A stretch of 64,000 bases of DNA from Sapria himalayana (taxonomy: Eukaryota > Streptophyta > Magnoliopsida > Malpighiales > Rafflesiaceae). Below, one piece after another: positions 53,541 through 64,000 of the stretch. The stretch is taken from NCBI GenBank assembly GCA_029783825.1, contig JAREIK010003343.1, forward strand, positions 182,029-246,028, in the 5' to 3' direction. The translations under genes and the position numbers were made by a program. The notes under the pieces are model-generated. The model worked only from the letters and a program-made list of their open reading frames with translations, had not been told where the DNA came from and did not search any database. Every line of letters begins with the position of its first letter. Positions within the stretch are counted from its first letter, which is position 1.

Positions 53541-55384
53541 TAGATTGATAAATAAGTAGCTAGATAGATATATAGACATATAGACATATGAATTGATATA
53601 CCAATAGTCAAATAGAGAGATAGACATATAGATAGATAAGCATATTGGTAGAGAGATATATAGAAATATATACATATTGATAGAGAGTTAGATAGTTAGA
53701 TAGATAGATAGACTTATAGATAGATAGTGAGCTAGATAAACAATTAGATAGATAGATAGATAGATAGATTTATAGATAGCTAGAAAAACAAATAGATAGA
53801 TAAACATATTAACAATTAGACAAATAGATAGATATACTGATAGAAAGAAAGACAATTAGATAGTTAGTGAGATAGATAAATAGATAGACATATAGATAGT
53901 TAGTCATATAAATAGATAGATAGTTAGATTGTTAGTCAAATAAATTGATAGATATATAAACAGTTAGATAGTTAGCCAGTTATACATATAGATAAAGAGT
54001 TAGAATGACAGAAACATAGATTAGTAGATAGACATATAAATAGTTAAACAAATAGAAAGATTGTTACATAAATAGATAGATAGATAGACATATAGATAAA
54101 TTTATAGATAGAAATAAAGACTAATAGACTAATAGACACATTGACAGCTAGAGATATAGTTAAATAGATATATAGTTTGATAGATATATAATTATTAGGA
54201 AGATTGAGAGATAAATATATAACTACATAGATATATAATTACAAAGACAAATAAACAAATTTATTGATACACTAATAGATAAAGTGATTGTTAGACATTT
54301 AAATTTATAGATAGAATGAAAGAGATACACTTAGACAGAAAGATAGATAGATAGTTAAATAGTTACAAATATAGATATATAGATATATAATCAATTAGAC
54401 AAATAAATAGATTGATAGATAGATAGGCATTTAGAAAGACAGATAGATAGATAAAGAAATGGACAGATAGATCGCTATATAGATATTTATACAGATAGAT
54501 ATATATACAAATAATAAATAGACAAACAGAGAATTAGATATACAGAAAGAAAGATAGATAGATAAATTGAATGATAGTTAGATAGATAGATAGACATATA
54601 GACAGGTAGATATATAGAAAGATAGCCATATAAATAGATAAATAGATATACAAATAAATAAATAAATAGATATATAAATAGATAGATAAATAGATAGATA
54701 AATAGATAGATAGATAGATACAAAGAGAGACATATATATTGATAAATTGATAGATATATAGATAGATAGATTGATAGATATAAAGATAGATTCATATACA
54801 AATAAATAGATAGACAGATAGTCAAATAGATAGATAGGTAGATATGTTGATATATAGATAGATAGATAGATAAATATATAGACAAATAGACACATAGACA
54901 AACTGATAGATAGACAGATAGATAGTTAGATGAATAAATAGATAGACATATATAATCAATGATTGATAGAGAGATAGACTAAATACTGATAGAAATAGAC
55001 AGATAGAAAGATATATAAAGAGAAAGATAGATAGTGAGATAGATAGATAAATAGACAATTGAATGATTGTTTAAAAGACTAAAAGACAATTTAATAGTTA
55101 GAGAGATAGATAGATAGATAAACATATAAATAGACAAATTGATACAAATATTGATAAATAAATAGACACTTAGACAAATATATAGATATATTGATAGATA
55201 GATAAATATACAAAAAGTCAGAAAAATATATAGATATATAGTTAGACAAATAGATAGATTATCAAATAGAGAGATATATAGAAAAGATAGATCGACAGAT
55301 AGACAGATAGACAAATTGATATAAATATAAAAAGAGAGATAGCTAGATTTATAGATAGATAGATTGACAGATAGATAGATAGAT

Positions 55385-55474
55385 AGAGAGATAGATAGAT
55401 ATAAAAATATAAAAAAATAAAGAAAGAAAGATAGATAGATAGAGAGATAGATAGATATAAAAATATAAAAAAAC

Positions 55475-55496
<22 letters not shown>
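55385..55496. repeat. 56-bp tandem duplication in GATA array
   Basis: A block with GAGAGATAGATAGATATAAA, an A-rich run and AAAGAAAGAAAG starts near 55385 and again near 55441, differing by about one base. Confidence 0.8.
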
Positions 55497-55507
<11 letters not shown>

Positions 55508-57110
55508 GAAGTAGATGTATACAAAGATAGTCATATTGATAGTTAGAGAAATAGATAGATAGATATATAGAGAGATTGATTGATAACTATTTCAGACAGA
55601 CATATATATATATATATATATATAAAGATAAATATACAAATATATAGACAGGCAAATAGATAGATACTTAGATAGATAAAAATTGATAGATATACAAATA
55701 AACTTATAAATAAATAGGCAAATAGACAGATAAATAGATAGACAAATAGATTGATTGATTAATAGAAAGATAGATAGACATATAAACACATAAATAGATA
55801 GAATGATAAATGGACAGATATACAAATCTACAAATAAAAAGATATATAAATAGACAAATAGATAGATAAATAGTTAAATAAATAGATAGATAGATAGATA
55901 GATTCATAGATAATTAGATAGACAAAAATATAAAAAGGTAGAAAGATAGATAGACTAATAGAAGGATAGATATATAGATAGATAGATAAATACACAATTA
56001 CTCATATATACAAATAGATAGATAGATAGATTAATAGACAGATACATAGATACATAGATAGATAGAAAGATAGATAGATATAAATATAGTTAGACATATA
56101 GATAGATAGAAAGATAGACAAATAGAGAGTTAGATAGATCAATAGATAGGTAGACAGATAGACAAGTAGACTATTAACAAATATATAGATTGATCGATAG
56201 ATAGACAGATATATAGATAGTAACATAGAGTAATAAACTTATATACTATAAGATAGATTGAGAAATATATATTGAGACAGAAAGACAAATAGAAAGATAG
56301 ACAAATAGATAGATAGATAGATAGATAAATATACATAAATATATATAGACATATAGAAAAATAGATAGATAGACTAATACTCTAATAGATGAATAGAGAG
56401 TTAGAGAGAATGATATATAAAAAGATAATTAGATAGACAAATTGACATATAGAAAGATAGACAAACATATAGATAGATACAAATATAATTAAATAGACAA
56501 ATTTAAAAATAGACAGATAGACAAATAAATAGATATACAGATAGGAAAGTTGATAGGAAGTTAAATACAAACATAGATAGATATATAGATATACAAATAG
56601 ATAGATAGATAGGTAGGTAGTTAGGTAGATAAATAGATAGACATATTGATATATAGATAGACACATAGATACATATAAAGATAGACACCTAGACCAATAG
56701 ACACATAGACTAGACACATACACACTAGACACATAGACACAGATACACATAGCTCATAAAGACATAGGCACACTTACACATAGACATAGACACTTAGACA
56801 CATGTAAATAGATAGATAAATAAATAGAAAGAGAAATAGCCAAATGGATAGACAAAAGCCATATAGACAAATAGGTAGATAGTCATAAAAATAGATAGAT
56901 AAATAAAAAATATACAAATACTTAGATTGATAGATACACATATTGTAATATAGATAGATAAATAGAAAGATATATAGATTGATTGATTGAAAAATAAACA
57001 TATATATAGATAGATAAATAGATAGATAGAAATAGAGATATATAGATCGATTGATAAAAAGTTAGATATATAAAAAATAATGAGATAGAAAGATAGATAG
57101 CTAGAGGAAT

Positions 57111-57174
57111 AGACAAAGAGTTAGTTAGAAAGATAGACATATAGACAAAGAGTTAGTTAGAAAGATAGACATAT
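57111..57174. repeat. 32-bp perfect tandem duplication in GATA array
   Basis: AGACAAAGAGTTAGTTAGAA... (32 bases) at 57111-57142 is repeated exactly at 57143-57174. Confidence 0.85.
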
Positions 57175-58048
57175 AGACAAAAAGATAGATATCCTAATAG
57201 ATAGATAGATATATAGATAGATAGAAAGATAAACATATATACAAATAGATAGATAGTTAGATAGACACATAGATAGATGGACACATAGATAGACAAACAG
57301 GTTGATTGATTGATTGATTAATTGATTGATACACAGATAGGCAAAAAGACAAATTAATAGATACTAATGTATGTATATAAACATATAGACAAATAGAGAT
57401 AAAGAGATAAATAGATAAATAAATAGATACATAGATAAATAGATAGATAAATAGATAGATATGCATATCAAACGATAGTCAGATATACAAATAGACAAAT
57501 AGAAAGATAGTAAGATCGATAGAAAAACTAATAGATAGATAGTAATATAGATAGATAAATAGATATATAGATTGACAGATAAAGAGAGACAAATTAAAAG
57601 TTAAAAAAATAAACTGATAAACATAATGATAAATAGATAGTTAGACATATAGATATATAGATAGTTACTTAGATAGATAGATAAATAGACTAATAAATAG
57701 ATAGTAGATATATAGATATACAGATATAGAAATAAATATATAGATAGATAGATTAATAGATACACAAATAGATAGATAGAAAAATAGATAGATAGAGATA
57801 TATAGATAGAAAGACACATAGATAGATAGAAAGCTAAATAGATAGATAGATATATAAATTGATAGATATTAAGATATCAAAATAGACAAATATGTAGATA
57901 GATACTTATAAAGATAGATAGATAGATAGATAGATAATGATAGTTAAACAGATATATAGATAGACAGTGAGATAGATAGACATGTATATAGATAAACAAA
58001 TAGAAATATAAATTGATAGATTGATAGACAAAAAGATAGAAAGATAAA

Positions 58049-58505
58049 CACTACAAGAAAAATCCTATATAGCTTGGGACAATTCTCTTGCTAAATGGAT
58101 ATTTTTTATCAATAAATGGGATATAGCGATAGATTACCCATGGATTGCTTCCCTATCTAAAGTGCACCTTGCTAAATTTTAGCGACGGAAAGTGTCCCTA
58201 GCTAAAAAATAAGCGAAGGAAAAATCTCTTGCTAAAAAAGTAAAATTCCGTAGCTAAATTTGCAAGATAAACGAGATATTTCATCACTAAACAAAAATAA
58301 TGATGGATGATTCCCTAGTTAAAGTGTTGGACTATAACTTTTAGTGACGGATATAGTCCCTAGCTAAATAAATCTAGTGATAGAATATCAGTCACTAATT
58401 TTAATATTTCCCTAGCTAATTTAGCAAGGGAAAATTTCCTAGATAAATTAGAAAGAGATTTACATTTGCTAATTTAGCAAGGGAATTTTCACTAGCCATT
58501 TTAAT
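58049..58505 (-). repeat. 3' terminus and subterminal repeats of element C
   Basis: The terminal repeat CACTACAAGAAAA is intact here. It is followed by motifs such as CTAGCTAAATAAATC, GCAAGGGAAAATTTCC and TTCCCTAGCTAATTTAGC in both orientations. The array base triplet next to the end is AAA. Confidence 0.85.
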
Positions 58506-59765
58506 TTCAAAAATAATTTTAGAAGTTAAAAATTTATAAAATTTTTTAATTTAATAATTTAATCTTTTTATTTCAAATTGAATAAAAATTGAAACTATAA
58601 ATAATTTATAATAAACAAAAAATAAAATCATTTAATATCTTATTCAAATTCAATATTTTACATAATTGAAACAAAAACATAACAAACTTTTATTTCATCT
58701 TATTCATCAATGTATCTACCTATAATGCATAAAGTATAATATATCCATTCATTGACATTGCTTTCTCTCACTCTGCTCTTTCAATCATCATTTTTCTACT
58801 GTGACAAAGCTGTACGAGTCACGACACAAATATCTAGTGAAAAATAGCATCACTTATAGAAGCTTTGTATGAGGAACAATGATGTATCATATCTATAAGA
58901 AAATTAAACAACTCAGTCGAATTAAAAAAAATTATGTTTTGATACATATATAAAATTGTAGTATATATGTAAATATATACTAGCATTTCACTCATATATA
59001 TATTAATGCAATATATGTACATATAAACAGTAGTATTATGTGTACATATAAATTGAGTACAAATATACTTACTGTATACGTACATAAAATATTGTAGTAT
59101 TAATTGTACGTATATACTGACTTTATTTGTATGTATATATCTAATTTGGTGCTGTTGTTGCTGCTCCCATTGCTGCTCCTACCACTGCTATTGTTGCCAC
59201 TGTCACTGCCAATACCTCTGCTATTTTCGTTACTGCTGCCACCACCGTTGCTGTCGGAAGCTATGGCCACCATAGCTGCTACTGTTGCTGCCACCGCTAC
59301 CATCGCTACCGATGCTACCACTGCATGCCGTAGTGGCTGTTACCACCACTACTACCACCGCCGCCGTCGTTGTAGTTGCCTCCTCTGCCACTGCTGCCGT
59401 TGCTTCTGGTGCTGTCGATGCTTCTTGTGCAGGTGTTGCTACCGCCACTGCCCCTGCTGCTTCTGGTGCAACCGCTGCTACTGCCACTACCTCTGCCTAC
59501 TATGCCACAACCCCTACCAATACCGCTCCAGCCACTACCGCCGCCGCCACATCTACCACCACTGCACTTCAACTACCATCACTGGAATCACTGTCGCTGC
59601 CATCACTGCCACAACACTACTACTGATAATATGCTTTTACATACCTATAATAGGCTAAAACTCTACCCAAAAAATTCGGAGACACGCAAACATTTTCACA
59701 GATATATAAAAAATAGTTATTATAGATATGAACAAACACAAATTAAAGTTATTTGTCATACAGCT
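58505..59765 (-). repeat. 3' module, copy C1
   Basis: On the - strand: head (about 59640-59765), triplet block (59153-59626), palindromic block (about 58935-59145) and tail (about 58700-58925; complement of GATATGATACATCATTG). Same order as A1/A2. Open frames in the triplet block are compositional. Confidence 0.8.
59153..59626 (-). repeat. GC-rich triplet block C1
   Basis: GCTGCCACCGCTACC-like triplets on the + strand (GGTAGCGGTGGCAGC on the element's sense strand). Strict 3-base period and a sharp GC rise against the flanks. Confidence 0.9.
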
Positions 59766-60855
59766 TAAACTAAAATTTAATTATATAATTTAATATTTTT
59801 ATATTAAATTTAATAAAAAATAGAAACTATAAATCAAAATATTTTATTAAACAAAAAAAATTCACTTAATAAGTTATTCTAATACAATATTTTAAATAAC
59901 TAAAAAAAATAACAAAAATTATATTACATCTTAGTAATCAATGTATCTACCGACTATGCATAAAGTATAATCTATCAATGCATTAACGTTACTTTCTCTC
60001 CCTTTGCTCCTCTGATCACAAACTTTCCACTGCAAAAAAAACTATATGAGTCACGATGCTTCATGTTTGTTGAAATATGCCTTCACTTATACAAGCTTCG
60101 TATCGAAAACAATACGGTAGCACATCTATAAGAAATTTAAACCACTAAATCAAATCAAAATAAATTTAAAAAAAACTATGTTTCGATAAATATATATTAC
60201 TACAGCAAAAATGTACATATATACTAACATTTTATTCGTATATGTATTACTGTAGTATTTGTACATATAAATTATAGTATTATGTGTACATATATACCGA
60301 GTATATTTATACTCAGTATATATGTACATAAAATACCATAGAATTATATGTGAATATATACTGGCTATATACATACGTATATATCACATTTGTTGCCGTT
60401 CCTACTACTCACATTCTCGTTACTACCACTGTTGCTACTACCTTTATTGATACTACCGCTGTCATTGTGTCTGCTGCCAGTGCAGTGGCTGCTGCCACTG
60501 CCACTGCTGCCACTACCATTACTGCTGCTGCTGCTGCTGCTGATGCTGTCGCTGCCGCTTCCTCCTCTACCTCCGTTGTAGCCGCTGCTGCTGCTGCCAC
60601 CACTACTGATGCTACCACTCATGTTGCCGCTGCTGCCGCCGCTGCCGCTTCTGGTGCCATTTCCACCACTGTCATCACTGCCACCACTGCCGCCGCTGCC
60701 ATAGCTACCACAGATGATAATATGCTTTTACATACCTATAAAAGACAAACTCTACCCAAAAATTTTGGAGAAACACAAACATATTCAAAGATATATAGAG
60801 ATAGTTATGATAGACTTGAACAAACAAAAATTACAGTTGAATGTCATACAGTTTC
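59766..60855 (-). repeat. 3' module, copy C2
   Basis: Second tandem module of C: head about 60725-60855, triplet block 60398-60715, palindromic block about 60190-60385, tail about 59940-60140. About 1.1 kb, like A1. Confidence 0.8.
60398..60715 (-). repeat. GC-rich triplet block C2
   Basis: CTGCTGCTGCTGCTGCTGAT and GCCACTGCC triplets (+ strand view), including the purest CTG/CAG run in the window near 60520-60545. Confidence 0.9.
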
Positions 60856-62125
60856 AACAAAAATTTAATTAAATAATTTAATCTTTTAAAATTAAATTTA
60901 ATAAAAAAAGAAACTATAAATGAAAATTTTAATAAAAAAAATTCATTCAATAACTTATTCTAATACAATATTTTAAAAAACTAAAACAAAAAAAATAATA
61001 AAAATTATATTACATCTTATTAATCAATGTATCTACCGACTGTACATAAAGTATAATCTATCAATGCATTGACATTGCTTTCTCTCCCACAGCTCCTCTG
61101 AACACCAACTTTCTGTGGTGAAAATCCTTTCCGAGTCATGGTTCTTCATGTTTGTTGAAATATGTCTTCACTTATACAAGCTTTGTATAGGAAACAATGC
61201 AGTACCATATCTGGATGAAATTTAAACCAACAAATCAAATAAAAATAAATAAAAAAACTATGTTTTGATAAATATATATTGCTGTAGTAAATATGTACAT
61301 ATATACTAGCATTTGACTCGTACATATATTACTGTAGTATATGTACATATAAACTACAGTTTTATGCGTACATATATACTGAGTTCATATATATACTCAA
61401 TATATTTGTACATAAAATACTATAGTAGTATATATGCATATATACTGACTATATACATACGTATATACCACATTTATTGCCATTGCTGCTGCTCTCGCTA
61501 CCACTACCACTACTGCCACCGCTGCCGTGGCCGCTACTGCTACCAATATTGCTGCCAATGCTGTTTTCACTGCCACTACTATCGATGCCAATGTCGTTGT
61601 CACTGCCGCTGATGTCGCTGCCAATGTTGCTATAACTACCATTGCTGTCGCTGCCACTGTGTCGCTACTGCCATAGTCACTGTTGTCACTGCTACTGCTA
61701 CTGCTGCTGTTGCTGGTGTTGCCACCACTACTACTGCTATCGCCGGTGTTACCGCCGTCACTGCTCCTGCTACTACCGGTGATGCCGATGTTGCCACTGT
61801 CACTGATGCAGCTACTGCCGCTGCTACCACTGCTGCCACAGCTACCTCTACAACCACTACTGCCACTGTTGTCTCTAATGTCGCATGTGCCACTACTACG
61901 GTCGCTGTCGCTTCCACTGCCGCCATAGTCATTGCTGTCGCTTCCACTGCCGCCATAGTCATTGCTGCCGCTACTGCCACTACTGAATATAGGCTTTTAC
62001 ATACCTATAATAGGCTAAAACTCTACCCAAAAAATATAGAGACACAAAAACATATTCACAGATATATAAAAAGAAATATTATAGACATGAACAAACACAA
62101 ATTAAAGTTGATTGTCATACAGCTT
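60856..62125 (-). repeat. 3' module, copy C3
   Basis: Third tandem module of C, nearest the second gene: head about 61985-62125, triplet block 61478-61985, palindromic block about 61265-61475, tail about 61020-61230. A short perfect duplication (TCGCTTCCACTGCCGCCATA) is seen at about 61908-61960. Confidence 0.8.
61478..61985 (-). repeat. GC-rich triplet block C3
   Basis: GCCACTGCT/ACCACTGCC-type triplets over about 500 bases with a 3-base period. Poly-Ala/Val/Thr frames on the - strand are compositional. Confidence 0.9.
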
Positions 62126-62500
62126 CAACAAAAATCCAAAAGATGTCCAGCAATTATGTTTAGAGATAAAGAGAGTGCAAAAATAAAATGTTTTTAGAAT
62201 AATAAAGATAAGATAAGCTATCCCACTTTTTGATAAAGCTGAAATTGGTAAATATGAGACCCATGCATTGGAAGGACCGTGGTAATGTTTGAATGCTTTG
62301 AATAAGGATTTTCTTTTCTCTCACATGTGTCCTGCAAAGATTCATAATTTGGTTTATCGGAAAAGCAATGTACAAAACTAGAATAAAAAAAATTGAAACC
62401 AGCAAAAAAATATCATAATTATTTACTACACATAGACAAAAATAAATAATAGTTCAGAAATAATTCTGATACTCAATCATCCTCATAATTTGTAGGGAAT
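62126..62500 (-). other. 3' spacer of second gene in element C
   Basis: Complement of the spacer at 24436-24817 in A (complement of TTCAAAGCATTCAAACATTAC and CCTTCCAATGCATGGGTCTC). No gene is seen. Confidence 0.6.
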
Positions 62501-62501
62501 A

Positions 62502-64000
62502 CTAGCTTCTCCTATGAGGATTCATAGCTAGATCTCAGAATGATATCTGATGCACCAATGCTGCTAACTATGACTCCATATAGGACATATGCAGTTGCAT
62601 TGTTTTTTTAATTTCTTTAATTTCTTACATTTCTTTCATCAAATTAGTTATCTGCTCATCCTTATTTTTCATTTTGGTCTCCATATCTACAATACGTTCA
62701 TTTTTTTCTAATGCTTGTTGTTCGACCACCTCATCCACCATTGTAGAGATAGATGAATTAGAAGCACGATTGCTACAACAAAATGCCACTTCCTTAGAGC
62801 CGATTCCGTACACTTACTGCTTCTTTCGACCTCCTATTATCTCCAAATAAATAGGACCACGGTCAATTGGTTGAAGATCCATAGAACCCTCAACTTGTTG
62901 ATGAGAAACTATCACATATTTCTCCATTAGGTCCTGAGATAAAATAGAGATAAAAACTATTCTAGATTTACAAAAAATAAAATAAATATTTTGCATTCAA
63001 AACAATTTCTTAATGTACTATAGTTTTATAAAGTCTAATTAATATAACAATTTCTTACTACAATCATCTAATACTTGTTGTCACCATAGTGACCATCCAC
63101 TTTCTTCACATACATCTTAATGAAAATCTCATAAAATTTTGGATAACGACCCAATTATCCTGCCTATAATATGTTTTTATTAATTCATAAAAAAACAAAT
63201 GAAAAAAAAAATTAAACAAAATTATTAATTCCATACAGAGATTATAATTATTGGACTATTAGGACAACCACAAAATATAGATATGTTTAGAATTTTAAAT
63301 TTGTATCAAATCTCGAGCGTGCTCAATCCTCTACTTTGAATCTCTAGTGTGTCGAAAGATTTATGTACCTAGTCTAGCAACCTCAATTCGTCAATTTTTG
63401 GTGGCAATATCTGATTTTTTATTCATATCTAGCTCCTCCCAATATTTAGGCCCCTCATGCCAATCTTCCTCAGATATAAAATCAGGTCATTCTTTCATTT
63501 TCTTTAATTTATGGACAAAATCAGAATACCGTTGAGCAGCTTTGATCTTTCATAATGACTTTATCTTTCCATCAAATTTGGGTGGCCAAGTGCACTGATT
63601 ATATAAATAGAAAAAAGATAAAAGAATTTATATTAACAACACAAACATAATTATTTACTGCTTGAATAATAACAAACATAAAAGTTAAGTAATGAGATAA
63701 TTATTTTTCAATTCTTTTATTTTGTTATTTTTACCTGAAAGTCATTAAAATATGACTCATTTGTCGATTCAGAAACTTTCTTCTAGGAGAAAGCTTTAGC
63801 ATCAGTCATTTTCTTGAAAGCATTTGTAATTATAGTCGAACACTTGTGAGATGGAATAAAACTATATAAATAAATAAATAACATAGAAAATAAGCAAATC
63901 ATAACAATATAAAAAAAACCACTGACAGTAAAAAAAAAGTTCAAGTCATTTTTACATATTTCTTTTACCTCTCATCTGCAATATCAATTTCTAACTTTGT
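62502..64000 (-). pseudogene. Second CACTA gene of element C, partial (Transposase_24-like)
   Basis: Runs off the window at its 5' side. On the - strand: end of exon 1 at about 64000-63960 (KLEIDIADER), exon 2 at about 63865-63738, exon 3 at about 63600-63300 (complement encodes PPKFDGKIKSL and KAAQRYSDFVHKLKKMK when the frame is followed), exon 4 at about 63170-63065, exon 5 at 62933-62815 (LMEKYVIVSHQQVEGSMDLQ), and a coiled-coil end at 62813-62502 (SNSSISTMVDEVVEQQALEK, MKNKDEQITNLMKEM). It is less damaged than the A copy in the last exons, but a stop follows MKEM and exon 3 has a stop near 63490, so it is probably dead. The role is inferred as for the A copy. Confidence 0.7.

Larger units (their letters stand above)
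35917..58048. repeat. Right GATA/GACA/AATA degenerate array (22 kb)
   Basis: Tetranucleotide register throughout, with GATA dominant and GACA, AATA, AACA, GATT and GAAA as frequent variants, and scattered (TA)n runs (for example 42770-42781, 43197-43217, 44036-44054, 46190-46210, 49003-49022, 52245-52276). GATA is on the + strand, the reverse of the left array. Open frames occur on the - strand only, encode Leu-Ser-Ile-Tyr repeats up to 371 codons (43465-44580), and are not genes. Both ends of the array are 3' termini of CACTA elements. Confidence 0.95.
58049..64000 (-). mobile_element. CACTA element C (partial, - strand)
   Basis: CACTACAAGAAAAATCC starts at 58049 right after the GATA array and is followed by subterminal AGCTTGGGACAATTCTC / TTGCTAAA motifs that match the 3' ends of A and B when reversed. 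Reading on the - strand come three 3' modules and the second gene, in the order expected for a CACTA 3' half. The 5' half, and any transposase gene, lie beyond 64000. It belongs to the same family as A and B but is inverted. Confidence 0.85.

Noticed and set aside
59104..61980. Cys/His/Tyr-rich, Ala/Val-rich and Leu/Pro-rich frames in the triplet blocks of element C
   Set aside because: Same compositional effect as in element A. Frames start or end in the flanking palindromic repeats and match no family.

Overview
This window looks like heterochromatic, repeat-dominated nuclear DNA from a flowering plant. The lineage call rests on En/Spm (CACTA) transposons with plant-type transposase domains (transposase-associated domain, Transposase_21, DUF4218, DUF4216) and a retroposed copy of a plant ARF1-type GTPase. 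I cannot name the species. No intact host gene is visible; every recognisable coding sequence is a decayed transposon gene or a retrocopy.

Layout. (1) 1-8831: a degenerate TCTA/TATC tetranucleotide array with higher-order duplications. (2) 8832-27879: element A, a CACTA transposon of about 19 kb on the + strand. It has a decayed 5' terminus, roughly 60-bp 5' subterminal repeats, a long AT-rich leader region, a processed ARF1 pseudogene, a dead TNPD/TNP2-type transposase, a dead second gene (Transposase_24-like, coiled-coil end), two tandem 3' modules each holding a GC-rich triplet block and a palindromic TGTACATA block, and then the 3' subterminal repeats and terminus. (3) 27880-35355: element B, a second copy on the same strand that begins inside A-homologous sequence right after A's last base. 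It has lost its 5' part and the transposase gene. (4) 35356-35916: element D, a third and shorter copy that again starts inside and ends at a 3' terminus. (5) 35917-58048: a 22-kb GATA/GACA/AATA array, opposite in polarity to the left array. (6) 58049-64000: element C, a related CACTA element on the - strand whose 3' terminus abuts the array and which runs out of the window.

How the parts relate. A, B, D and C belong to one CACTA family with terminus CACTACAAG and a shared 3' architecture. All three array/unique boundaries (8831/8832, 35916/35917, 58048/58049) fall at CACTA termini. The central cluster reads as one 5'-complete element followed by two progressively 5'-truncated copies, each joined directly behind a 3' terminus. 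The ARF1 retrocopy carries a 13-bp target-site duplication, and pre-insertion versions of the same site survive in tandem repeats inside B, so retroposition into the transposon preceded the A/B duplication.

Most of the long open frames here come from simple repeats: poly(Leu-Ser-Ile-Tyr) from TCTA arrays, poly-Ala/Val/Gly/Ser from the triplet blocks, and Ser/Leu/Pro-rich peptides from CT tracts. They are not genes. Homology statements come from reading the sequence and from memory of the families, not from database searches.
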